From Sclerodactyla briareus (Eukaryota > Echinodermata > Holothuroidea > Dendrochirotida > Sclerodactylidae): 64,000 nt of DNA. Of the stretch, positions 46,871 to 57,799 are shown in pieces (position 1 is the first letter of the stretch; every line of letters starts with the position of its first letter). The notes beneath the pieces were generated by a model. It was not told the DNA's origin and did no database searches. It saw nothing but the letters and a program-made list of their open reading frames with translations. The translations under genes were made by a program, and so were the position numbers. Where the stretch lies: NCBI GenBank assembly GCA_026419785.1, contig JAODTK010003976.1:1-64000 (forward strand), written 5' to 3'.

Positions 46871-48930
46871 GCCTGCTTAGTATGGGAAAATTACTCATTC
46901 GAGCTTCGCGACTGATTCTACATGCACTCACAACACATACAACACTAACAACACACAAGCGAACATCACAACATACACGTACACAGTGCATAAGGTTCCC
47001 TTGCTAGAAGTATGTGAGTAGTGGACAACAGCTTTAAGGAGCCTAAGCTGGTTCAGCAAGACCTTAACCCGAACTGATCAAGAAAGAAGTATGTTTTTCT
47101 CCTGCCTTGCCTATAGTTAGGTTACACAGAAAGACAGCTCTCGAGTAGATAATTGACTTTATTAGAAACTTTGTGAAGTGATACTCGATAGCTAGCCTGC
47201 TAAAGCAGACGATGATGTAGAAGCCGTCTAAAATAGAGGGGCTATCGCTCTTTAGTATGTATCCCACGGTCGAATATCACCAACATATCGTCCTGCAGGA
47301 CTTCGTTTGACAAATCCCCCGAATTGGGATTTTGCTCATTCCGATTCAGGTGACGTAGATGTCAGTCATCAGTAGCCACGGCGTTGATAAGGATGGGAGC
47401 AACCCTGAATGGAGTCCCGCGAAAAATCGCCTCATATTTGTTCATGAATATTTACAGAAGAACTTTCAATAACCTTTAACAACACCGAAAACGATAATGT
47501 ATCGAAGAATGGATGCTTAGTGAGCCTAAAATTGACCTGCAGCAAGCCCCTGTTGTCGGCGGCGTATTGCGGCTTGTTGTATCCCGCCGCGGGAAGTTTC
47601 GGAAAAATAATGGATCCTTCAAATCGGGAAATAAAAGAATTCATCTAACGTATGCCAACACTAGTTTGAAGGTTGTCTAAGCAATTCCAGATCGATCAAT
47701 ATAGTACTTTTCCGCAGGCATGTGCGTTTCCCGTAAATTAGTAAAAGAGAGAATCTCCGATTGCGAATCAACGATGAGTTGTAACCGCCCACGATCATCT
47801 CGACAGCGAGCAGAACGAAGTCCCACAAAGCGTTTTGTTTAGGCAAATCACCGATCGTTTGAGGTCATCCTGCCCATAATGAATGAATGCGGCTGATACG
47901 AGGTGAACAAAGCAAACGATGTTTCAACAGGCTACTCGATAGCAGGACTGAGCGACCCATGCAATTATGAGCTTAAAGGGCAAATCCAGTCAAAATATTT
48001 GGAATGTCGATAGATCGTGCATTAAAGTCTTCCAATCAAACTTTTGTTTTATGTTCGTAGCATGTTGGGTTATAAAAGTTTACACATTGTTTTAAGAATT
48101 GTTTTTATCACTGTTAAGTTATCAATTTGCAAATTGGCCCATTTGATGAGTCATATCTAACAATTTTGAAGAAAAGGTTGAGAAATATGTAGTTTCCCTT
48201 ATACATTGGTATATATTACATCATGAAAGATGTATGCCAGTTTGTCCAAAATCACCAATTAACTGAAATTTGAGGAAGCCATATCTTCCACGAACATGCT
48301 ATCACCAGGACAACGTGATAAAAATTGATGATTTTTTATTCTTTTCAAAAAAAAAAAAAAAAAATAAAAAACATCATACATGGCCGAAAAAGAGTATTAA
48401 TTTGGCTGGACTTTGCCTCTTAAATATTCGAAATGCGCGTCGCAAGCTCCACGGGGCATCCGAAATCTCTGAGGATCATCATTTGCATGCAGGCGTTGTT
48501 GTTTCCAAATCAGGCGTGGTGAGTGTGCTACTATGACTGATAGGCAGTGGGCTCGAAGGTCTGACTTCGCTCGTCACTCGATCCAGGTGGCGCCCCCCCC
48601 CCCTAACAATCTCGAGAGGTTTTTTTTTTGTTCGCCGGCCTGAGCCGTTGAGTTGAAGTTGACACAAGCCCCATCTGCCATCTGTCCTCACAGTCAGAAG
48701 AAACACACAATGCGGATGGGTGGTATGTTAGGTATTCTTAACTCCTCAAAAGCTACCGCGTATCTAGGCACGGCAAACTCAACTCTTATTCCGGATCGGT
48801 GCGCTGTCCAGGGCTATATTGATTTGCGACGACATTGTGATTCCCCACGTGAGAGCGGAATGCCTTTGAATTTTCGCGGCGAAACAAAACATCTCTCTGA
48901 TGCAAAACCATTTCCGGCGGCATATTTGTA
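46871..48930. other. No gene recognised
   Basis: Short ACACAC-rich patch at 46920-46990, A-run at 48348-48364, C-run at 48592-48602. No family was recognised. Confidence 0.4.
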
Positions 48931-48931
48931 G

Positions 48932-49050
48932 CCATGGGCGTCCACAGGTGGGGGACGGGGGACATGTCCGCCCCCCCCACTTTCAAAAGTGGGAGTATCA
49001 TATCGTTTTGTCCCCCCCTCCCCACTTTTCCGGACCGATAAAAAAATAAG
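48932..49050. repeat. G/C-run interspersed element edge
   Basis: CCATGGGCGTCCACAGG is followed by G-runs, then the inverted pair CCCACTTTCAAAAGTGGG. This is another member of the GGCGT-plus-G-run class. Confidence 0.5.
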
Positions 49051-49720
49051 GCCATGCCCGATTTTGTATCCTCTCAACTGATTCAATCTTTGTCTAACCA
49101 AACAAAATCCGTTGGAAATTGTTTAGTCCACTCATTCCAGGTGCGGCCCCAGGTGAAGATCTGGACCCGACTAGAGGCCGCTTTCGAAGGATTACCCATT
49201 TTCATGCCGAATTCTCGAATTTCACATCGAATATCCAAAGTGCATAACTTTTCTGCGCGCATGTCGTTTTTATCCAGGGCGTTGGAGGTTAAATATGCGA
49301 TGTAACGCTTCGAATCATTTTGTTCACTCCATAATTTCAGGAGCCTTGGGGGGAGACTGCCCCTCCCCCCCATTTTTCTTAGATGAAAATCCCCCCTCGT
49401 GGAAAATCTGGGAAGTAAAACAGCGAAATGAAAAAAAAATGCGATGACTGACTTGTGGAAATTCGGGTAACAATTGTCTGCTCCCGAATTGGGGATGGTC
49501 CCGTACGCCTATGGCTTTTTCCTTCGATCCCACCGGGGACTGTTCGGTAGACTCCTTGATCCCACGCAACAAGCCAGAGTAGAACAGGTAATCCAAAAAT
49601 ATCATGTGTGAATTCGGTACATCATCTAGTATGGCACATTGACAACATTTAAAAAAACTAGTGTGTCTTTTATTCAAATACCCATGTAGATGGGTTTGCT
49701 ATTGAGCCTGGCAAGCGCCA

Positions 49721-49800
49721 TTCCCGTCGATCTGGAGGGTTGAAAATCTGAAATTTCCTCCTTGGTGCGCTTCGCGCCAACTGATGGAGGCGCCCGCCAA
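49721..49800 (+). repeat. Interspersed repeat (GCGCTTCGCGCCAA type), copy 1
   Basis: GATCTGGAGGG, TGAAATTTCCTCCTTGG, TGCGCTTCGCGCCAAC and GGAGGCGCCCGCC align with 50797-50868. Confidence 0.65.
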
Positions 49801-50384
49801 TAAATGGTCATTTACCTTCAAGTGTCCCCTCCCCCCCACTTGTTCAAACTAATCGACCCCCTGTTTTGTAGCTACATTGTTTTTGTCCGTCACGCGTGGG
49901 TAATTGTCACCCGAGGTCCTCGGTGTCGTAGAAGGCTACTGTGTGAGACGATATTGATTTCCGCTTATTTGGCCTGTTTTCTCCATACATTTACCTGTCA
50001 CGACACATCACTCCACCCCTCTTGGAAGAAATCTGTATTTTTGCCTTCTTTTATCTTGTCCTGGTAAAAGTATTGTGCTGTAAGGTGCCACACTCCATTT
50101 TACTTACCATGGGGATGGAGAGACAAACGTACATGGCATTGGTGGGATCGTGTTATGTTATTTCTCTACACACCAAAATTACAAAATATAACTTTTCAAT
50201 AATCTACTCTAAGAATTGCCCTCAGATCTACATACACCAGGATCCTGTCCACTCAGTAAAAAGGTTCAGCTTGATAGGCTTTTCGGGCAAGCTTCTGGGC
50301 TAATCCGTGTTGGCGAGATATACATTCTCACAATCTTTCTCAAAATGACCCTATTACGCACACCAAAACACTATAGTTCACTGT

Positions 50385-50405
50385 ACCCCCCCCCCCCCCC
50401 CCCCC
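50385..50405. repeat. Poly-C run
   Basis: About 21 C bases; the longest homopolymer run in this part of the window. Confidence 0.9.
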
Positions 50406-50796
50406 TCTAGAAAGCCCGACCACTGTCATTTTGCCTTGATCTAGGCGATTGATGCTGTGCTCGTTGTTAGCAAGTTTAAACCTCTCGTGATCTCAGAGAC
50501 CTTCAAATTCATCCAAACAATTGTTCATTTTACTCATCACGATTGCGAGTATGAAAAGAGTCAACTTCCATACGCGCAGTGGAACATCTTTGTGAAGACT
50601 TTGTCCATCACGGCATCACAAATGTGTATATTTGGGATCACTACTTGCAAAATTGTCGTTTAGTACTAACGTTGAAGTGTGTTAAATAAAGAGCTGTCTC
50701 ATGTACCCCCATGTGTTCCTCCAAATCCATGAAACAATCATTCCATAATTTTTTGTTTGTGATTTTTTCACAAAATACACGAGAATGCCGTTTCCG

Positions 50797-50868
50797 GCCA
50801 TCTGGAGGCCTCTCAGATCAGAAATTTTCTGGTGCGCTCGGCGCCAACCTCTGGTGGCGCTCCGCTTA
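50797..50868 (+). repeat. Interspersed repeat (GCGCTTCGCGCCAA type), copy 2
   Basis: CCATCTGGAGGCC, AGAAATTTTCTGG, TGCGCTCGGCGCCAACC and GGTGGCGCTCCGC align with copy 1 about 1 kb upstream. Confidence 0.65.
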
Positions 50869-50879
50869 GATGATCAACA

Positions 50880-51130
50880 TGATAATCTCATATGCCTTGG
50901 CCCCCACACACTCCCATTCCTTGTCACCCCATGGCCTCCTACTAAAAAATCTCTGGCTACGCCACTGATCGGATACGTGCGTCAAATCAATTAACAGTTC
51001 GTATATAGGGGAATACAGCGCACCCCCCACCCCCCCTTTCGCGCCGCCGGCGCTCCATATCTTCTCCAATATAATGTGCTGATAATTTTTGGCGCCCCGT
51101 CTAACCGAAAATCCTGATCCGCCCCTGCTT
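50880..51130 (-). mobile_element. Edges of non-autonomous elements (GGCGTAGCCAG / GGGGCGGATCAGG)
   Basis: On the minus strand, CAGTGGCGTAGCCAGAGATT (from 50974) and CAGGGGCGGATCAGGATTTT (from 51126) are typical outer ends of short interspersed DNA elements, each followed inward by purine- or G-rich sequence. Only the ends are recognisable. Confidence 0.45.
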
Positions 51131-53025
51131 GTTTGTAGAACCCTAAAAGTGGCTCGAAAATTTTGGGCTATGTGGATGTATGTGTAGTTTTAGGAATGTT
51201 ATCAAAGTTCACACGAGCCCAACTCGGGTACAGGAAGTGAATTTTTAAGGTTTAAACTTTCGCTATTCCCGAAAATTTCCTATATTTCCTCCAAACACTT
51301 CCAACCAATCAGTGAGCGATTAGTGAGGGTCAGCTAAATTTTACCAATCACGAGCCGATTCACCTCGCAACAATCATGACAAGATGCGACCTCCAGTGGA
51401 CAAGATACTCCTGTTTTGGCAGTGTGTAATGTGGATGATGGTCCTTTCACACAGAGTGTTAAACCAGGTTCACAAATATGGAAAGAATGCAACGGGCAAT
51501 GGACAGAATCGGGAAGACAAGTCGGAGGCCTTTGAACCTGGTGAATATTGACGAGGATGACAGTACTATTTCTCCCTATCTGTGCATGTCAGCGTGTTGA
51601 TGGTACATTGTTTTGTACCGCGAAGGACATGAACTTTTCTTCGCGTGTTCGGATCTCGCCTCTCGGTAGAGGCCCGTTTTCTTCGTTATTTTTTCATTTT
51701 TGTCACCAGTGGGCCAAGTACCGGCTATAAGTATTGACGCGCATAATTAACGGCCGAAGGAGCTTGAGGAAGGGTGCAGGTCATTATTTTCTTTGGCTGC
51801 GACTTTTTATGTTGTTTCCAAAACTTGATGTGTCGATTCAGATTTGTTCATCAGTAGTATTTTTAGGTAATGAAACGGTTTCTGATTTGTCTGGACTTAT
51901 TTCCAATGAATGATTTCACGTTCGCGAAAGGTTTCCAGAGGTGTGTTGATCACGTTACATTTTACTGGTGTGGAATTTGCTCCATTCTATCCATGGGCAG
52001 CCTGCCCGCTACCGACATGAGATATTGATAACGTTTTTAAGACTACCAAAATGTTTGTGAGACCCGGTCGGAAGCGCTTGGATAGCCGAAAGGCGCAGCC
52101 ACTTGAGCTTCGGGTGAAGGTTTCGTAGTGGGGGAGGGGGGGGGGAGATGGCGGGTCCGCGACACCCACCTTTGGGAAATTCCCTCCAGTTTCTTATTTT
52201 TTTCCACACTTAGCTTTTACCTCTTAACTGTCTTTAAAAGCGCCCCCCCCCCCCCCGTTATTGCTCTTGAGCCCCCACTTTCAGATGCGGCTGTGCACAC
52301 CTGAATGTTCAGATGTTGTCTGCTCCCGTTTTCCCAGTCCATGCTCCCCTAACATTTAATCCACACTGTGGCAGCACCCTCATTCAGCTCATTAATTCGA
52401 TTGTTTCTTGTTTGGGGTCCGAAACTGAACAATGTGTTTCGCTTTGGCATGTTACCGTAGTGACAATGTCCAGTCCATGAGGGGCGTTTGTCGGCATGTA
52501 CAAGGACGTCGAGAGCCTGTCCCAGGAAGTCGATATTATTTTTGGCAGGGGATACTTATGATGTGACCGTCTAAATGGAGCGCCGCAATATGTCGTTTTT
52601 TTATTTTTTGCAAACTACTAGTGCTCTCAATAATGGGAAGAGGCCTTTACCAGCTGCAAACGCGGCGGTTAATAACCATCTGTTTGGGAGCAGTCAGCAA
52701 AAATTTGAAGCCCCCTGCGACTTCTGCAGAACCGCTATCCATGCGGTACCGACGTATGTTCATTGGTCCTATCCGCCATGCTCCAGAGTGGTAAAAATAT
52801 TATTCGTTCATCATATCACCGGCCTGTTCCATCCACGAGGGGGCGTTCGCTCACCTCGCAAAAGGGGAAAGGAGCCGCTTGTTAGATATTTGACAATTGA
52901 GGCAGCTAACGTAAAACAGGCGGCGAGGGATGCACGAGGACATACGGACTGCTTTATGCAAATCGAGGCCTTATGTTCAGTGGTGTCACGAAGGTAGTTT
53001 TGTAGGTGGGTCAAAAGATCGAACA
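51131..53025. other. No gene recognised
   Basis: G- and C-runs at 52133-52145 and 52242-52256. A 140-codon plus-strand frame at 52575-52997 has no recognisable family and is not called. Confidence 0.35.
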
Positions 53026-53029
53026 TTGC

Positions 53030-56000
53030 GACCCCCCCCTGCCCCCCCCCCTCCTTTAGAACCTTCCCTTGATCTCAACTTGCGTACGGAAATAAGGGGG
53101 TTTCCCCCCCTGAGGCTACATCGAAACTTGCTACACTACTCTTACATTCCATATGCATCATCTCGCGTCTCACCATACGTTTTGGGGAGGATAATGTATA
53201 CGTGTTTTTATTCTTCAGTTAACAACCCACTGACCTTGAGAATCCTGTCTAACTTCAAGTCATACAGGCGGGGCACAACTTCAGGTCTTTGCCCTCAAGA
53301 ACTTGTCATCATGCCTAACTGAATCCATGTTTTCAACTCTCCACCTCTAGAATTTTTCACGATCATACTTATGATGGCCAAGCTGTTAATTCGATTCTGG
53401 ACCATTGTCGACATTGTTAATAGCTTTAGTTTTGTGGACTACCGCAGCACGCATATACGCATTACGCTCACTGCAAGTAAAATGCGCACAACCCTCTGCG
53501 AATTTGGGCAAACATTTTCCCCATAAAACACGAGAGTAATTGATAGTTCCATTTGTTCTCCGGGGTTTTGTCCCTGTGGAGTGACCCGCTTTGTCCTCAG
53601 CAGCATTCTGCAGTCCCCATTTCATGACAAAGTTCGGCTTCATCTAAATCACCGCTGTAAATTTGTGTAACTAGTTTCACACTTTCATGGTTGAGGTTCA
53701 ATTTCAAGGAATGTTCAAATCGCTCTTTAATAATCCACGCCAAAATAAGTAAAAATATAATCTAGATGTTGGGTCTTTGGGAACCGGAGGTTTGTTTCAG
53801 TGGTGTCATATTTCAAATAATGTTATTTGTACAGTGAAAAATCATGCGGGCCGCGCTGACGCACTGACCCCGTTGGTATCCTCAATACTATGCCCCGAGG
53901 CTGGTTGTTGCTGTAGCTGCTTGGCATAATTGTGCTTACTGTGACAATACTTTACGTACGCAGGTTTTCAGCTTTCAGGCGAGCGTAAGCTGAAGTACTG
54001 AAAGGGGGTGGGTGGTATAAGTGAATTGATGTGCTTTTTTCCGTGGGACAAAAATCTCTTTTGGCTGTAACTTTCTAACTTATTTCTTTGTTTTATTTTT
54101 TAAAAAAAAAAATCCTTGTCGGGCCTACCTCCGTTTGGCCGCCTCCAGATTCGCAGGAGGGCGGCTGCCCCCCCTGACCCACCTCCCTGTGACGCCACTG
54201 CCTAGTGGATGACATGAACTGGCATGCGTACGTTTTCCCCCTGTCAGTCTTGATTGTCAAGATAATGACTGTTTTGAGTATGGATCCTGGAAATGTTGTA
54301 TATTAACATATTAATCTGTATGTTATCCTCACATACTCAAATAATCTCTAGAAGTACCGCAGAGTCCTGGCGACAGTGTATACCATGTATGCGTGTTGGT
54401 GAACAGCCAACTAAACACCCATCAACGTCTATTCCAATATAACCTACTTCGAATAAAAATGCTTCGTTTGGCATTTCCACTGTATATCCTTGTGGTCGCC
54501 GGAGACCCTCGATTTTTATTAATGACCTCAGTGTCAAACTTGTCTGTAGCTGACTTGAACAGTGAGTCAATGTTTATGTAACTTAGCCTAGTGTCCATGT
54601 ACAAGATATGTACAATCGACTTGGCATCAGCCGCCCTCTTCTCTAGCCCAGACTATGTTCCCACACTCGTGCTGGAAGGCGATTGCCCTCTTGTCTCGAT
54701 ACTACATTCCCACATATTGATACCGTTCAATTCATTTTGCTCTACCAGTAATTCGTTCCGCAGCTCCTATGCGATTTCGAGGTGACCAAACTGTAAATGT
54801 TACCCATCCAAAAAGACATTGTTATCCTTTTGGTGTGGCTTCCTCACGGGGATCTTTTTCAAATGGGTTTACATTCATATCGCTGCCATTGCCTCTCCTG
54901 TTAATATAATATCTCTATGAATCTCATATGTTTCGTAAGATTATATGATGTTACATAAGAACTGGGCTGAATGAGCGTTACTAAGCAAGTTATTGTGATC
55001 CGCAGGTGTGGGATCGCTCGGACAGGTCGATCGACTAAGAAGTTCTGTATGTGGTATAAAAGAGCTTGTCCTTTCAAACCTAGAAGGGTAATGAACTATG
55101 AGGTCACATTCCTCTCCGACCCACAGCTGGTAATATATAACCAGATATCTGAATTGCATCATAAAAAACTAATGAGGCCTTAAACATGGCATATTTCAAA
55201 TGCCTAATGGCATTGTACAACATGAATATTCATTTATCTGGCAAACACGAATTAATATTGTATTTGTTTTTGTAGCTATTCCTGGGCAGGAGGCTCTTGG
55301 ACTTTGGTTTCGAATTATTTTACACTCGGTTGCAAATAGAACGCAGTACACTTAAACTTAACGTTTTCACAGCCGTTCACTCTTGATACGCCAACGGAGT
55401 ATTGCCATTAGTGCCTTTTGTCTCCAGTGCCCATTATTTCCAACCCACGCTGGGGCTAGCTTGCGAATGCTCTACACATGGAGGCAACAGCAGGGTCCAC
55501 ATCCATACTAGGAAGCGTAGGGCGCTTGTCACCACCAATTCCAACGTAGGCCGACCTACCGAGGCATGTATACCCGAGGTGACTATTAACGTAATTAACT
55601 CTGACAATGTTCCGTGTTTCCTTTGGTCACGTGATAATATAATATACCATGCATAATAATACACTATATGATAATGATAATAACGCTGTGGTCCCGATAT
55701 CAGTTACATAGCTTAACTATAAATACTCTTCAGTGACTTGTACAAAATACCTATCGAGGTTGAATGGGCAATAGTATCACGCAGGCCTTTTGTGGGTATG
55801 TATACTTGCCGAACCGAGCATCGAGCCCACCTCGTCGCAAGAAGGGTGCAGACTTGAATACTGCACTACGTCAAGTTGGCCAACACGTTTGGGCTTGCCA
55901 TACGGTATCAGAAGACAATTAGACAATAGATAATGTATCCTTTATTTACCGAGATTTTTTAAACTATATCCTACCTAAAATTTGACTAAATACACTGGCA

Positions 56001-57095
56001 GCGCGATATGAGTGGGATAATGAACCTGATCTAAACTAGACAAAGCAAGGCACTGTTTCTCCTAAAACCGGATCTGTGCTGAGTATAGGGCTTGGAACTA
56101 TGAAGATCTTTGTACCGAGTAGGATATGAGACTGATGGTCCTCCGTTTTGCTGCTGCTCTACCTTTAAATGCGACTGGATGAAGTGCCATACAATGGCTG
56201 ACTGAGATGTTAACTCCGCTCATTCTACACCCTGTTCTCAGCTTTTATAGGCAGCGTTTTATGGAGAAAACCGGGTCCATTCATCGCAGCTCTGTAAAAC
56301 ACTCATCATTGAGAATATGTAGCATGAATTTTCGATCAAGATTTGATCTGCATACATGTCGCCGATAGTTAGGAATAGGAACGAGCCTTGAGCCTCGAGC
56401 CGTTTTAGCACACCGTTAAGGGTCTATCTGAGGTCACGTTTCATCTTGGACTCTCTCCTGAGGCCCTATACTAAGCTATTATTACGATTCCTACTAGGAC
56501 GCAGACAATGTCTATCAGTTCATTTATGTTGCACTGGCCGAAGTCGGGACATGCACGGCTGGAGATAAATCTTAATGTCTTCTCTTTTCCACGAAACCAA
56601 AAAACGATCCGTCCAATCATTTCAGCGTAAATGGAGTTTCTCTGGACCTCAATGTCCTAATCATCAGATTATTACGCCTTCTCGGTTTCTTCAGCTGATG
56701 AGGTTTGTTGGTTTAGTTGCTGAGATGTGTTTCTCTCCTGCATTACTGAACTCATCTGAAGCTGTCCCGGAGTTTGGATCATTTTTCCCCTAGGTAGAGA
56801 GCCTACCCCTCCCCTTCTATTTTTACCATGTCAACATTCTCCTTGATAATTTAATGCTCTAATATCAGTGACCTCTCCGCTCTCCTTCTTAGAACAGCTG
56901 TACTGGTCTCACGCGTCGCCTTGAGGGCCGCAACCATAATGGGCATACGCTCAGATACCCCGCCCCACCAGTAGGACATTGTCTCTCCTCTTCCACTGAT
57001 TCCAATCGTTTTTGACATGTACACGGAATAGTTAGTGCCGATCTTTGGCAGTACCAAAATGTGGGGGTGGGGGTTAAGAGACACTGAAGTCTTTA
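53030..57095. other. No gene recognised
   Basis: C-runs at 53032-53053 and an element edge CAGTGGCGTCACAGGGAGG (minus strand, near 54202). Remaining frames are short and unassigned. Confidence 0.35.
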
Positions 57096-57099
57096 ATAC

Positions 57100-57171
57100 G
57101 ACCCAACCGGGATTCGAACCCCGATTCCCGATAAGTAGTGGGTACATCTATTATGGACCAACCGGCGCGGT
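57100..57171 (-). mobile_element. tRNA-like SINE head, minus strand
   Basis: On the minus strand CGCCGGTTGGTCCATAATAG (A-box region) and GGGGTTCGAATCCCGG (exact B-box) are tRNA-spaced. The ends do not form an acceptor stem, so it is a tRNA-derived repeat. Confidence 0.5.
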
Positions 57172-57544
57172 ATTTGGATGAACCACATTTTCATAGCACA
57201 AGGTGTCAGGTTAGTGGATTTTTAGGTGGTTTGAGGGGAGATGATAGCAATGAGCCAATGAGGGACGAGGAATTTGATCACGTGGATTTCCTTAGCACGG
57301 TGCAGGACGTCACATCTTTGTAGTGGACGTAACGGTTTGAGTTAGTAGATAATATAAGGCTGATAAATACAAGATATGTGGGGTTTTTATTAATCACGTC
57401 GTTTAGATTGATGATGACGTCACGCTGTGTTTGATTGATTGAATGGCAATCATTGAGGTTGGACGTGTTTTTTGAGCTCTCGCTCAATTCGAGTGTAAAT
57501 GAACAGTTTGTGTGCGATAAATCGTATTTTGAGCGGTGAGGATG

Positions 57545-57778
57545 GCAGGAACGGTAGAGTGTCGCCTTGCGTTTGCCTCAGCTCCCTGGTTCGAACCCCG
57601 GTGTCGCACAGACACAACTCACCCCGCTCATTCTCTGTATGGAAAGAGGGTGAACGAGTGAACTACACTCTCGTCTGTCGGAATGGGGAGGTTAAATGGC
57701 GGATCCCGGGAGCAGAATTTCCCACCCCGGCCTCGTATCGCCCACTCTTGCGAAAAGAGTAGGCGGAAGATCGCCGGT
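57545..57778 (+). mobile_element. tRNA-derived SINE, family A copy with intact B-box
   Basis: The A-box-like ACGGTAGAGTGTCGCC is followed by the canonical B-box GGTTCGAACCCC at 57588-57599. The body contains GGATCCCGGGAGCAGAATTT and CCCACCCCGGCCTCG, and the tail GCGAAAAGAGTAGGCGGAAG then ATCGCCGGT. It is a shorter relative of copies 1 and 2, and its head is the best preserved. Confidence 0.7.
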
Positions 57779-57799
57779 TTGTCCTTCCCACCAAACTGC

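Noticed and set aside
46609-47007. 132-codon plus-strand and 125-codon minus-strand ORFs
   Set aside because: They arise from a long pyrimidine tract; the composition gives Pro/Leu/Ser/Phe on one strand and Arg/Lys/Glu/Gly on the other with no domain.
52575-52997. 140-codon plus-strand ORF
   Set aside because: No motif, no splice context and no family; residue usage is not distinctive.
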